Shown here one piece after another: positions 1-13,438 of a stretch of 64,000 nucleotides of DNA (position 1 is the stretch's first letter; each line of letters starts with the position of its first letter). Both the position numbers and the translations under genes were made by a program. A model generated the notes under the pieces. That model did no database searches. It had not been told where the DNA came from and saw only the letters and a list, made by a program, of their open reading frames with translations. The DNA is from Stictocephala bisonia (taxonomy: Eukaryota; Arthropoda; Insecta; Hemiptera; Membracidae), in NCBI GenBank assembly GCA_035578905.1, contig JAQJVL010000175.1, positions 1,587,001-1,651,000 on the forward strand, written 5' to 3'.

Positions 1-87
1 TTGCAACCTTATCTAGTTGGTTACGAGTCCTTCTACAAAGACATTTTAGAGTGGCCAATATGTCAAGGAGAAACTGGCGATGACTAA
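1..87 (+). CDS. Possible 3' end of a coding exon (unidentified)
   Basis: An open frame enters from the left edge and stops with TAA at 85-87. The 28 residues include GYESFYKDILEWPICQGETG, which reads like ordinary protein with balanced composition, unlike the AT-rich surroundings. An AATAAA signal lies 15 bases after the stop, at 102-107. It could be the last exon of an upstream gene or an alternative end of the P4HA gene. I do not recognise the protein and 28 residues is too little to be sure. Confidence 0.25.
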   Translation: MQPYLVGYESFYKDILEWPICQGETGDD

Positions 88-392
88 AAAGCACACTTTT
101 AAATAAAACTTAACGTGTATTCATTTCTTATTGTTTTATTGTTTCATTGAATTGACCCATGTATCTAAAGTTTTTAAGAGATTTTAATTTTTGGTCTTGA
201 CAATAGATGCAGAAAGAGCTTAAGTTCTATAAATTTTATAATAAATAACATACTTATGAGAAAATATTTTGATAGAAAACTCTTATGTTCCAACTCTATT
301 CTGATACATTCAGTTTATGTAGCTAGTTAAACATTTAAAAACCATAATTTTTAGGTGAGAAGTTTTTTTTTATTTCCTGAAAAGTTTGATTA

Positions 393-1673
393 TTGGTACT
401 TACGCCCTTTCTGCACCAAGTGATTCTTGATCTTGTTGACTATTCTTTACTATTAAACAAACTACAGAATCTGGGGGTTAGAGGTAGTGCTCTGAACTGG
501 TTTTCATTCTATTTGATAGGTCGAACTCAAAGAGTAGAGATGAGTTTTGATGATGGTTATGGCTGCCTAAGAAAACTGTTTTCAAATGACTTGCTTATTA
601 AAATAGGAGTCCTCAAGGATATGTTTTAGGTCCTATTCTTTTTTTTATCATTTATAAATGACATTCATAATTGTGTTAATGAGTCTGATTTATGTGTCTT
701 TGCTGACGATACTTCCCTTCTAGTAACTGCATCTAATAAGTTGGAACTGGAGATTAAATGCTTCATTGAATCAAATTCTCTGCTCCAGTGGTTCATAAAG
801 AATGGCATCATTGTTAATACAGATAAAACACGATTTTTTGTACTTTACGACTGGACATAATCCTGATGATCACATGCAAATTATGTTTGGATAATCTCTC
901 CTTTCTTGTACAGTATCAATAAGTTTTTTGGGTTTAAATCTTGGTAGTAATTTAAAATTTGATATTCACATCAACAAAATAATTTCTAAACTAAGCTCTT
1001 GTTTGTTTACAATTAAGAAATTATCTCTTTTTACCAATCCTCAGGTACTTTTAACTGTATATTATGGTTGTTTTTACCCGCATCTCATTTACGCCATTCC
1101 TATTTGGAAAAATGAAAACTTCAGAACAAGCCATGTCTTTAACTGCAGAAAAAAGCATTGCAAGCTATATTTGGATTGAAAAGGTATCAGACTTGTAAAC
1201 ATGTTTTTAATGAAAACTGCATCTTAACCTTTCCGTTTATTTTTATATATGAATCATTGATCTTTTTAAAAAAGAATTTGACACTCTTCAACCCCACTCA
1301 AACTTCCTTATCTTACTCACTCCGTACACGTTCAAATATTCAAAGTCCACAACACAAAACTTCTTTTTTTCAAAATAATGTGACATATAATTGTATTAGA
1401 CTTTTTAATGCCCTCCCAAGTTTTCTTATGTCAGAGTTTTCTTACCTCTTAACTGTTTTTGTAGGAAGTTAAAGAATTTTTTAGTTGATAATACCTTCTA
1501 CAGTGTCCATGATTTTCTTGACCATAAGTATGTATTTAATTTAAGTGATATGTTGTATTAACTTATACTATTATAGCCAGAACCTACTTAGTTAATTTTG
1601 TTGTACAAAACTATGTGACATTTTGCTATGCATGTAAATGTTTTATGGCTATAAAGAGTTCTTGATTCTTGAC
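393..1673 (+). mobile_element. Decayed non-LTR retrotransposon (LINE), reverse transcriptase part
   Basis: Three frames together give the second half of a LINE ORF2: LQNLGVRGSALNWF then GVPQGYVLGPILF and VFADDTSLL (the catalytic FADD box, near 690-720), followed by the thumb and C-terminal part with LFNALPSF near 1400-1430. Frameshifts and stops at about 630, 860, 1180 and elsewhere break it. The element is 5'-truncated and ends near a repeated TTCTTGATTCTTGA-like tail at 1650-1673. It lies in the P4HA intron upstream of the first visible exon. The motifs suit the Jockey/CR1 side of the LINE tree; the exact clade is not resolved. Confidence 0.75.
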
Positions 1674-1876
1674 ACTACTTATGCAATAATAAGAACTTGT
1701 ATTAATAACTTATTTCACACAGTTTACTGTGTAATGCATTACACTACTTATACAATAGTAAGAACTTCACCTTTTAGTTTTTATTGATTAATTGGGGATA
1801 GTTTTAACTATTCTGAGGAGCTCTCTAACACCATATTCTCATAGGAGATCAAGAGCTCTCTTCCTTTTATCTTCAG

Positions 1877-1996
1877 GAGCTGCTGAACAGATATCCTCTA
1901 TACACTCCCCCAGAGAGTCTGTTAGAAGATTTTAACCTTGCTCTTAAAGGGAAATGCATGGAATTCGCTAGGCAACGATACCTGCTTAAGACCAGA
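1877..1996 (+). CDS. P4HA: P4HA exon a (linker region)
   Basis: A CTTCAG acceptor precedes GAG at 1877 and an AGA/GTAAGT donor follows 1996. The 40 codons begin ELLNRYPLYTPPESLLEDF and end RYLLKTR, in phase 0 with the next exon. The text corresponds to the region just before the conserved E-x-Y-x-x-CRG segment of alpha subunits. It is the least conserved exon seen here and rests mainly on its splice sites and frame continuity. Confidence 0.75.
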
Positions 1997-4900
1997 GTAA
2001 GTTTATATAACTGTAGAGGGCAAATACAATTTAACAGTTCAATAACTAGCGATTTTGTAAATGCTTTTATCATTTTTTGCTAAGTAGTTTCAGGTGATAG
2101 ATTATAAGTTCACTAACTTCAAATTGATTTAAAAATTAAAATTTGCACTATATATATATACCTAAACTTGTATGCTTAGAATGTATTGAAAAAGTACATG
2201 GTTGTAGTTTGATTAGTTGTCTAATCAATAAAATATTGATTGGCGATGAATCACAAAACTGACAGTAACTTGTGTGCTGCATTTAGTCAAAATAAATACA
2301 TCTGTAATGTTTTCTTTGACTTCAGAGTGTTCCAGAACTAGACGATGAAGAGATCGCTGAGTACCACGGTGCATGTCGAGGGTTAGGAAGGATATCCGGA
2401 AGTCTACAATGCCGCTTGATTCACTACGGCCACCCTTTCCTGCGACTTCAGCCAGTCAAAATGGAGGAGCTTCATTTGGAACCTCCCGTTCTTATGTTCC
2501 ATGACGTTATCTCACACCAAGGCGTAAAATATATCAAAGACGCAGCTTTCCCTCTGGTAAGGAGCAAATTTAATTGTTTAATAGTTTATACGGGGTAGAA
2601 TAATATTATTTCCCACACTTGATAGTGTGTACATCATAAAAACATGGTACTTGGAAGTGATGGATTCTGAGATCACCATTTCCACAAACCCTCACCTCCA
2701 TCAATGAATACAAACTCTCAAAGAATAACTCATGTTATGGAGTTAAATCAGTCAATTTTGACTATCTGTGATTTGTAGTTAAACATGAAAATGCTAGGCA
2801 GCAGCTAAGGTGATTTTATTCTGGAGTGAGTGAGAGGCCTTGGGGATCTTTGTCATTTTCTTTTCCCTCCTCATATTGTTGCTCTCTCTTACTCCTACAA
2901 ACAAAAAAGTGCCACTAGCGCTTCCTATTGTACACAAAATAAACACTATTTACAACAAAAATAAAACTAGACTTCACAATGAAAAATATAGAGTAAATTC
3001 AAAATAATAAACTTTATATAATATGTTGTCTTATTGAGTTATATTGTATATATTTTTATAATGGCTATAATATTTATAGTTTTGGAGTTTTTCACACAGC
3101 TGCTACTTTCTAAGGAAGAAATTGTCATTCTAAAATCATATTTCAATTGAAAAATTTATTTTTGCAAGTATAAAATTTTTTTAATTGCATGCAATAATAT
3201 TTTGTTTTTACAGTTTTGATAAAACTTTGTAATGAATAAAAAATTAATATAAAAATACAATATCGTTATTATTATTTTTAATACCCAACTGCAGATCTAT
3301 GTCGACGTTTTTGGCTGACATTTTTAACCAGCTTGTGTTGCAAGTTCATTTACACCATTAACAAAGCAACTGGGCTGATTGCCTTAATCAGCCTAGTTGC
3401 TTTGTTAATCAGCCTTTGCGATCACCATTTTTCTTACTGAAAACCAGTAAACAGGGTTAATATCAAGATTATTCATTTCTAAGATGCCGATCGTAGAGAT
3501 ATGGGCGAATATAAGGAGTGAATGAGAATGATGACTGTAGATGAACGAGTGTAGTTATTGTTACTATCTGAGTTCGACTTAGCTCAGAAAGGACCAATTT
3601 ACCAATAGCCCAAAAGCCATGGCACCTATGGGACCTACTGCTTTACGTGGAATACGGACCATGTAGTGTTTGTCTGATTTTATATATTTATAAAAATCTT
3701 TCACTACTATTCTACATTCACCTAATGATTTGATCATTTGAATCAGTCTTAAAGCACAAACCATGTTATGAATTTCATGTTTCAAACCAGATTAAAATAT
3801 TAGTTTCTGTTTTTTTTTTTTTTAACTTCACGCCCCAGTTCACATGGGCTTGCAAGCCTGTGCGTGAACTTTATTCAACTAGTGAAGTACCGACCGTTGG
3901 CTCAGTGGGAATCGAACCTTGGATCCTGCCCTCCACAGTTGGATGAGAGGGGATGACTTAGCCTGAGTAAGACTTGTTCAGTTCGCCTCCACATTTTTCA
4001 TTATGTCTAGTGGGATATTTTAGTTATTTTATTGTAATTTTTTGTTAAAGTGTTGTTTAAGTGTTAAAAAGTCCAGTATTGTTATTTGTTTTATCGTTCT
4101 TGTAAATATTTTATTGTAATTCGTGTAAAAAAAAGTTATGTTCCGGTCGCCACAGAACTTGAGGTCTGGGAAAAAGGGCAAGGCAGTTCCCTTATCAGCA
4201 GCAGATAAGCGTGTAGTGAGCCGCTCCTTATCTGACTCCTTGCCAACCCCGCCAGGACTATGACAATGCTGAACACCAGCAATCCTCCGGCTGTTGACCT
4301 TGAGACCATAGAGTCATTGGTGAATAAACACCTTGCTAGTGGCTCTGTGACTAACACCTTAGTCGCCAAGATGTCGATGGAGTTGAAGGCAGTTGTAGAG
4401 GAAGCTGTCTCCGCCGCTATGAAGCCGGTCTTAGTGGAGTTGAAGAATATGTGGGAGGAGGTAGCGAGGTTGAGCAGTAGTCTCGCAGCTGGAGGGTGAC
4501 CTGATTTGTAAGACAGACGAGTTGGAACAGTACCTGCGGCGAAATAGTCTCCGATTCTTCGGCGTTGAAGAAAAGCCTAGCGAGTCTACTGATGCCTTGG
4601 TGATGCAATTGTGCCACTCGAAGAAACAACTGAAAGGATGTTGCATCACTATACGTGAGGACCTGACAGCTGGGAGACAAGAGTTATACAGGAAGGCAGC
4701 CGAGCGGTACGGGGGAACCAGCACCTGGACGTTGGATGGTCGGGTGTTCACCTCTCATCTGGAGGTTCGCACCCAGTAAAATAGTTCTTTTATTTAATTT
4801 TATATGTTAGTTTTGTTTAATTTTGTCCACTAATGTAATGCAAAATCTCTTTCATTTATTTATTATTATTATAATTTTGTCTATAGAAGTTAATCTTGTT

Positions 4901-7900
4901 TAATGTTTGTTCATTTATGTAACTTAAGATTTGGTTTTATTTAATTCCATACAAGTTAGTTTTGTTTAATTTTTGTTAATTTTGAAACATACAGCTCTTT
5001 ATTTAATCTGCAAGAAATTATCCTTGTTTTTAATATTAGAATCGTGAAACATATAAGTGCTTTGCCTTTATTTTGAAGAAATTACTTTTTTTAGAGCGTT
5101 CACTTTTAAATATATAAATGTAAATCCAATATGTCTATGAATGTTAAGTTTATCTACTGACCCATCAAGAATTATTACTAAAAAAATTAATAATAATTTT
5201 TTTAATGTTATTTTTTATCACTGACTCAAATTGGTATCATTACACAATAAACTTTAAATTCATTTAAATATCTCGTCTTTATTTATTTATTTTTTCTCTC
5301 TCTTCTTCAGTTTGACGTCATATTTATCTGAACTTAGTATATCAATTAAATTGTTTTGATATTGCCTGATAATACTGCATGAATCTGTTAGAATTACTGT
5401 AATGTATTTTAATGTAATTATCTAATTTTCATTACTTATTATGTTTAATCTTTAATGTTGTTTTGTGTTCTCTCAATCTTAAAGTTGTTATTTTAATTTT
5501 CTGCACAGTCCGTCTTTTGATGTTTTGTTTATTGGAATGCGGACTTAGTTATGTTATGAAGATGAGTAGGTTAGTAAGTTATGTAGTTTGTGTGTGGTTA
5601 CCGTCACTTGGATATGCTGCTGTCGTCACTGGCTGCTCGACCGCGAGGCTGTCTCATGAAGCCGTGATCGCTCCTCGCTCTTCCTCCCCTTTGCAATCAG
5701 ATCATCTCGCCTGCACTCTTGCCCTCTACTCCAGATAACTTAAGATAACACATGTTAATGCTCAATCTCTTCTGGGTCATATTGACGAATTTTGTTTAAT
5801 ATTTACTTCTCCTCTTTTAATATAATTTTAATTTCCGAATTTTGGCTCAAGCCTAACATTTCAGATAAAAGTGTTGAGCTATCTGGATATACTATTTACC
5901 GTAATGATCGTCTGTCCAAAGATGGCGGAGGAGTTGCAGCTTTTGTCAAATCTAATTTACCCACTACAATATTGCACTCCTCTGACAGGTTGGGGCGACC
6001 TGAATACATGTTCCTTGATGTTTCATTGATAATACGCATGTTTTAATTTCTGTTTGCTATAGGCCACCTAATCTTGGCTTTCTCGCTGAATTTGAATTCA
6101 ATATTCTTGATATTATGGCTTGTTACAGTCATGTCATTGTAACTGGTAACTTTAACTCGGACCTTTTGAGCCCTGCTACTTATGATCAGACTTACTTAAC
6201 AAGAATGCTACACTCTTGTAACATGGCTATACGCCTTTCCATGCAACTCATCACACTGCTACTACTGATACCTGGCTGGACGTCATGGCTCTCTCTGACA
6301 TGTCTCATGTCGTACACCATGGTCAACACCCTGTCCCTGGCCTGTCAAGACACGATTTAATATTTTGTGTATATCGTCATTCTCAATGCCTTGGCATGAT
6401 ATAATCAGCGCCTCTGATATCAATATTATGGTAAACATGTTTAATAACTTCATAATTTGTCTTCTTGTTAAGCATGCTCCCTTGCTCACTGAGAGCCTAA
6501 GAGGGTCACCAAGAAACCAGATCCATTGATTAATAACTACTTATGTCAACTGCAAAGATTAAGGGGCATTGCTTTTTGTAGCGTTAAAAGGACTAAGCAG
6601 CCTGAGGATTGGACTGGGTATAAAAGACTGAGGAATAAAACAATTTCGCAATGCCAAGATTCGATTCTACTATAGATCTTTCTCTAGCATCATTTCTACT
6701 AAGGGCTTGTAGTTCAAGGTCAAGGAGCTAGGTTGTCGCCCTCGCCATCAGTCCCTCTTCACTCCTGTAACTGAGGCTGATGTGTTTAATGCTTTGATGA
6801 GGATGACTAGTAACGCAGTTGGAACTTATAAAATCCCTATTAAACTTCTCAAGCTCTTACTACCAGCCATACTGACTGTGATTACAGCAATTTTAAATAA
6901 ATCCTTAACCACATCTACCTTTTCGTCTGAGTGGAAATCTGCCATTGTGCGCCCTCTACAAAAAGTTTCTTCACCTCAATCTGCTTTGGATTTCAGACCT
7001 ATCAGTATCTTGCCAGTGTTATCAAAATGCCTCGAAAGGTTTGTCCATCGGCAGATGTCATCATTTATTGAGAGTACTGGATTATTGTCCAATTTCTTAT
7101 CTGGATTTCGTTTCTTGACCCTATTTGATTTTTCTAAAGCTTTCGACTGTGTTTACTACCCCCTTCTTTACAAAAAAATTCTCTCTGGTGGTTTTTCTCA
7201 TGGTTGCAGTGACTGGGTCAGGTCAAACTTGACAGGCCGTCGACAGTGTGTAAAGGCAGACAACATAGAATCTGACTGGGGACTGGTGACAAGAGGTGTG
7301 CCCCAAGGCTCCGTGCTTGGGCCACTCTTATTCTTACTTTACATTAAGGATGTTACTACTGTTATCACTTTATGCAAATTCCACTTATACTCTGATGATC
7401 TACAAATATATACTCACTTCCCTCTGAAAGACTTGCCTACTATTGTAACTAACATCAACCGTGATATCCAATCCATCACAATTTGGGCTCTTAAGCATGG
7501 CTTGAAGCTCAATGACGCCAAAACCCAAACAATATTGTTGGGCTCTTCTAGACTTACTAGAAGAGCCCAACAATATACCTGACAAATATACCAAAACTCA
7601 AACTTAACAACGCCGAATTACTGCTTTGTGACAAAGTTAAAAATGTAGGACTTATTATGAACAAAAACTTGAACTGGACTGATCAAGTTACTGTAGTGTG
7701 TAGTAGAGTTTTTGCTGCTATACATACTTTGAAAAGATTTGCCATGTTTTTTCCTCTCATTGTCAAGGTGTTGTTAGTAAAGACTCTAGTTTTTACTCAC
7801 TTTAATTACTGTGATACTGTAATCAATGACATGTCTGTTGAGCTCATGGAAAGAGCGTGCCCAAAACTACTGCATCAGATTTATTTTCAACCTGAGGCGA

Positions 7901-10900
7901 AAGGGATCATGTTACTCCATTTTTCAATCAATTATCCATCTTAAAGTTAAACACTATCTGCCAATTCCACATCCTGATTTTGTTGTACAATATTCTTCAA
8001 AACCAAAATCCTAATTATCTGTCAGAGCAATTTGTTTACTTGTCACAAGTTAGTGTACGTAGAACCAGACACGGAGAGTCAATGTTAGCTATTCCAGTTC
8101 ACCGCACCACCACTTTCAATAAAACATTCATTGTCTCCGCGTGCAAGCTCTGGAATGCTCTGCCTGATAATATCAGATCTATTGTTAAGCACGCTGGGTT
8201 CGGGACGGAGGTGAGGTGTTATCTGCTCCACGCATCGCAGGAGTAGTGGCTGGTGGCGCTGTGGCTTGATGGTGGCGGGAATGAGTGATTGTGCCGAATG
8301 ATTGTACTTTGTAAAAAAAGTAATGAATAACTTTAGTTTTATTTGATATAGTAAAATTAATTTTAGTTTTAAGATAGTATAACTTTCATATTTTGATTGT
8401 GTATGGTTTACTTCATAATTATATTTCTATTTTTTATTTCATTTGAATTGTTAATTATATTTCAAATTATATCTTATTATGTATGATGAGATTAAGTGGT
8501 AGAGGGCTTTGCAGCCCTAACTTTGTCTCATTTTGCAATAAATACGTTTTTCATTCATTTTCATTTAATTTCAGTTCGAAGCCTTAACTACTGAGCCACC
8601 ATGCCGGCATTGTTAATTAATCTGACATCAGTAAACTGGTTGTGTTCTTCAGCAAGAGTAATAATCGCTAGAAGTGGTGTCAAAAAAAACTATTTTGACC
8701 TGAGTTTTCAATAAGTTCAATGTAGATGGATGTGTGTTTTTAATACAGTTGGAAGCTATAATTAATGAAAACATAAATATAGTGGTGTTGCCCAAGTATG
8801 TGTGTCCAGTAGATGCAGCGAGCCCAGGTACAGATGCCAGATGGGGTGGGTCGAACCCTATCTTACCGTACAAGCCTAGTGGCATGGCTACCACCGGAGG
8901 ACAAGATCTGCAAATGGCTAGACCGTTGGATCGCTCTTTACACGGGTCTCGATGTTGGTAGAGCTGAACAGCTGCAAGTCTCCAAGTACGGTCTGGCTGG
9001 AGAATATATACTTCACATGGATGCCATTCAGGAGGTAAAATAAGCTTTGTTCAGTCAATATAGATTTAGAAAATATTAGATATGTAATGAAAATGAGAAT
9101 AAAAGTTAACTTGCAAGAGCTGAAGTAAATAAGTATAAAATTTTTCAACATTTTGGTGTGAAACAATTAACGTAAAATTCAGGTATCTTAATCATTTTCT
9201 CTTGGGATCACGTACTCTGCCCACAAAAAATCTTTGCAAACCCAAAATTTTCGGAGTGGTCTGCATTATAACATTTGCCATACCTGCGTGAAATTCACGT
9301 GACAAATGTTTTTTATTAGCAGTGAAACTATAAAAATATGAAAATATTATGGTTAATTTTAATGAAAATTGAAGAAAGTGATTAATCGTAATGAACTGAT
9401 GTTTAATTTCAAATGAGCTAAACTGTACTTCTTAATTTGAATGTTCTATTCAGGGCCATCCAAAGGAGGGGGGTGAGTGGGGCGGTCGCCCCGAGCGCCG
9501 CAGCAAAGGGGGCGGTTAATTTTTGTAAATTACTTTACCGTAAAGCAACCAGCAATAAGGTAAACTAAGAGTAGATATAGTACTTGCAGACTACTGCTGC
9601 CGTCGAATCACCATCGGTTCTCGGTCAGTAGCATCAATGGTAAGCAGCCGGCATATCAAAGGTGAATCACCCTGTTATTGATATATAAAATAAATGTAAT
9701 GGGTTCAAGAATGGATCCTTGTGGAACTTTGAATGTGGCTGTTTTGAGTCCTCAAGGGTGTATTACACACAAGGTCTTGTTCAATAGCATGTCCACACCA
9801 GCATGCTCACGAGCAAGTTCTCCCGTGTAATATAGGGGGATTTTGGACATAGACAAACTGATGTGGACATGCTCGTGAACATCCAATCAGTTTGATATTT
9901 GCCCACAAGCATGTCCTACGTGTAATAGGTCTCCACACCAACTTAAGAGTACTGCGGCACTGCACATGCTCGCCTCTTTTTCCCTGCCAGCGTCACGATT
10001 TATATTATTTAGTGGCGCTGTTTATCATGTTTATATTATTTTTACCTGTTTGCTTGTTGTATTTAACTTGTCCTCGCGTGTAATACACCCTAAGAAGATT
10101 TTCTGATTCTGTTTTTATCAAAAAGTCTACTTTGGTTATTTGAGACCTATCGGAGAGATATGACTGACTGCCACACCAAAAGAATCAAGTTTCTTTCTAA
10201 AAAAATTAATGTATACTTATTTTTTAACTATCAGTGATTTATTCCGACATAACTCAGGTTACTCCACAATCAATATTTTTGGTACAAAGAGTGAGGGGGG
10301 AACTGTCAACACTAGGGATGGCCCTGGTTCAATTTTACATTCTGTCCATGGAGTTTAGAGTTTACCTTGGAATATATCAACCGTTCTAACCACTATTTAT
10401 GACAGTTAAGTTATTCCTGTGAAAACCAAGGAAGAAGCCATAATTCAATACAATAGGGACAAAGACTTATAGAGAACAACAACAAATTAATAACTTTAAA
10501 CTAAAAATGTAAGCAAATTATATGTCACTTTGATTTTTTGAAAATACTGAGATAAAATTTCATTGGTTTATATTTCCTGTAGCTTAATGTAATGTTTTTG
10601 CTCTGATTCTGTGTAAATACCATTAATAAGATTATTTTGTGAATTTCAACTGAGAAAACACGTAATTTGAAAGAGAAATAAGTAAAATTGAGGAATAGGG
10701 TGTTGTTAAGAACATAGTATAAATGATTTTCAAAATTTTATTGTTTTTCTAAATGATTTCTTTACTAGAACCACTGCATATGTTCAGTATTCTCCATAGT
10801 AGGTAAAAACCATTTTATAGCAAATGTCAAGATCTATAAGATTGTATACTTAAAAATTTTGTTAAGCCCTTTGTCTTACAAAGATTTGGGCTGAAAGGGT

Positions 10901-13398
10901 TTAAAAAAGGTACTAGACGCATGTGAGTGCAAATTTTGAACAGTTATATCTCGTTTAACTTTTCATCCATAAAAATACAAAATTTCAATAAAGAAATACA
11001 TTTTTGCACTGCAGCAGTTTTTACATATCTTTGTTAGTTTTTTAGTTATTTAAAAAAAAGAACTTTTTGAGATATTCTGAAAGTATTTTTCATTTTAATC
11101 TCTATTTTTTTCAAAACTAAGCATTTTAAACTAGGTAAACTTCTAGAATATATCAATAAATTGTTTGTATGGAAATAAAGTAAATTGAAAATGAACAACA
11201 AATTGTTTTCTTGGTTGGGTGTTAATGATAGCGGTGTTGTAATATTTTTATTCTAAAAAAATTTAAACCATTACTATTTATGTAAGAAACTTTCACTATT
11301 AATAATTTTAAAGGGGGTTTTCAAAATATTTAAAAAAGCTTTTGTACGTTTTCCTAGAAAAACTTGCAGTTTTTCCACTATTCAAAATTGAATTTAAAAA
11401 AATTTTGCATACGTTGAACAAGAGTCTACTTTCAGAGCCATAAATAAGTTAATAATGGGTCTATAGTAATAATAGTCAAACGAATCTCTTTGCTTTTTTA
11501 TAAGTTTTGCTTCATATTGCTTTTTTGATAAAATGTAAATATTTAGAGTGATTCCCTAAAAACCATTTTAAAACATGCGTTTTTCGGTTATAAATGTACA
11601 CTTTCAGACATAATTAGCTTAAAAAGTATTAGAATTTTAATAACACTTTATAGAATATTTTTTATTTAAAATTCAATTTTCTATCAATTCATATAGTCAT
11701 TTTTAATTTAAAAATGTCCACACCAAAAAATGACCACTCTATTTGGGCTACTACCAACTTATTTATTTATTTATTTTTATTTATTCATAAGACGCTGATC
11801 ATCAAGATATGGGCGAATATGGATTTCGAATGAGTGTGATGAGTGTAGATGAGCGAATGTAGTCATTGTTACAAACTAAGGCCGACTATTCCTTAGAAAG
11901 TGTCATTAATTAATAGCCCAATGACAAATGAACAGCCGGTGATTATCAGCTGATCCTTCTCAAAATGTATTGACTCTGATTGGGATCGAACTGAGAATCT
12001 TTAGCACATGAAGCTGGGATTTAACCAACTACGCTACCGACCCAACATTTCAAGAAAATAATAAGACCATCCGTTCGGTTTAGTGTTGAATATATTTACC
12101 AATCTATATTTTTATTGTGCAGTGGAACCTAACCCATGGAGGCCCAGACGGAAACAGATTGGCCACCTTCATGATCTATGTGAGTAAAAAGAAAGTGATA
12201 ATGATTCTACATAATTAAGTATTACTAAACAAATAGCATCAGTAAACAAACTATATATGTATATATTCATGTTTATGTTAAAAGATTAAAATTATTTAAT
12301 TTATCGTGTTAAAGTTGTTATGGCAGAAATAAATTTTACAATTTAATCTTTACATTACAAAAAATTTTACTTTAACAGTATTCACAATTATTTTTTTTAG
12401 TAGTAAGATAACGTTTACCTCTCATATTATCCAGTGAAACTAGATAAACAGGCAGTATAATAGTTTGGTTTATCAATTAAGGAATCACAGTATCTTCAAC
12501 GTTGCTTCTCTCATAATTACACAAATGTAAATTAATACAAAGATATCTTAATATAATATATAGGCCAAGCAACGTTCAAGTAACATGCGCCCACCCATAC
12601 AATATAGTGACATTAGCCCAAATGCTAATATACACGTACAGGGGCATTCTGTAATATATGAAAATATTCCTCCACAAATTCCCACCCACTAACCAATACA
12701 CATATGGTGGTATTGAAGTACTATACGTCCTATACATGTAATCAATACCATCGTTCGTTTATATTTAGGTGGAAGTTGCAATACCACAGTACATGTATGG
12801 GTATAGTCAAGTGGTTTAGTACCATCGTACATGTATGGGTAAGTGTGAGTTGCTGTACCTGAGTGTGTAGGTGATTGGATCAATATCAACATACATGTGG
12901 GAGTAGGAAAAACGTTTAATGTACATGTACGTGTATGGGTAGGTGGGAGGTTCAATACCAATGTACGTGTATGAGTAGGTAGGAGGTTCAATACCAATGT
13001 ACCTGTATGTATATAGGTGGTAAGTTCAGTACCAACGTTCGTATATGTAGGTGTGAGGTTCAGTACAAATATATGTGTAGCATGTAGGTAGGAAGTTCAA
13101 TACCAATGTACGTGTATGTATATAGGTGGTAGGTTCAATACCAACGTTCGTGTATGTAGGTGGGAGGTTCAGTACAAATATATGTGTAGCATATAGGTGG
13201 AAGGCTCAATACCAATGTTCGTGTATGTATGTAGGTGGAAGGCTCAATAGCAATGTATGTGTATGTATGTAGGTGGAGGTTCAATACTAATGTTCGTATT
13301 TGTATGTAGGTGGGAAGTTCAATACCAATGTATGTGTATGTATGTAGGTGGAAGGTTTAATACAAATATATGTGTATGTATTTAGGTGGAGGTTGTTC

Positions 13399-13438
<40 letters not shown>

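Larger units (their letters stand above)
3986..8569 (+). mobile_element. Near full-length but mutated LINE, inserted in a SINE
   Basis: A 4.6 kb non-LTR retrotransposon flanked by a 9-base target duplication TTCAGTTCG (3977-3985 and 8570-8578). It has an ORF1 remnant (4139-4779), a long AT-rich spacer (4780-5740), an endonuclease/reverse transcriptase ORF2 remnant (5743-8246) and a 3' end with AATAAA and ATTCATTTTCATTT repeats. Presence of both ends implies a full-length insertion, but ORF1 and the RT fingers have internal deletions and ORF2 is frameshifted many times. It lies in the sense orientation in the P4HA intron. Confidence 0.88.

Noticed and set aside
3895..3970. A tRNA gene (B-box-like GGTTCGATTCCC on the - strand)
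   Set aside because: No complete cloverleaf; the A-box half is 4.6 kb away across a LINE, and the piece ends in a poly(A) tail, so it is a SINE.
4417..4751. Antisense frames of 87 and 106 codons
   Set aside because: Shadows of the LINE ORF1 remnant on the + strand, which has recognisable motifs.
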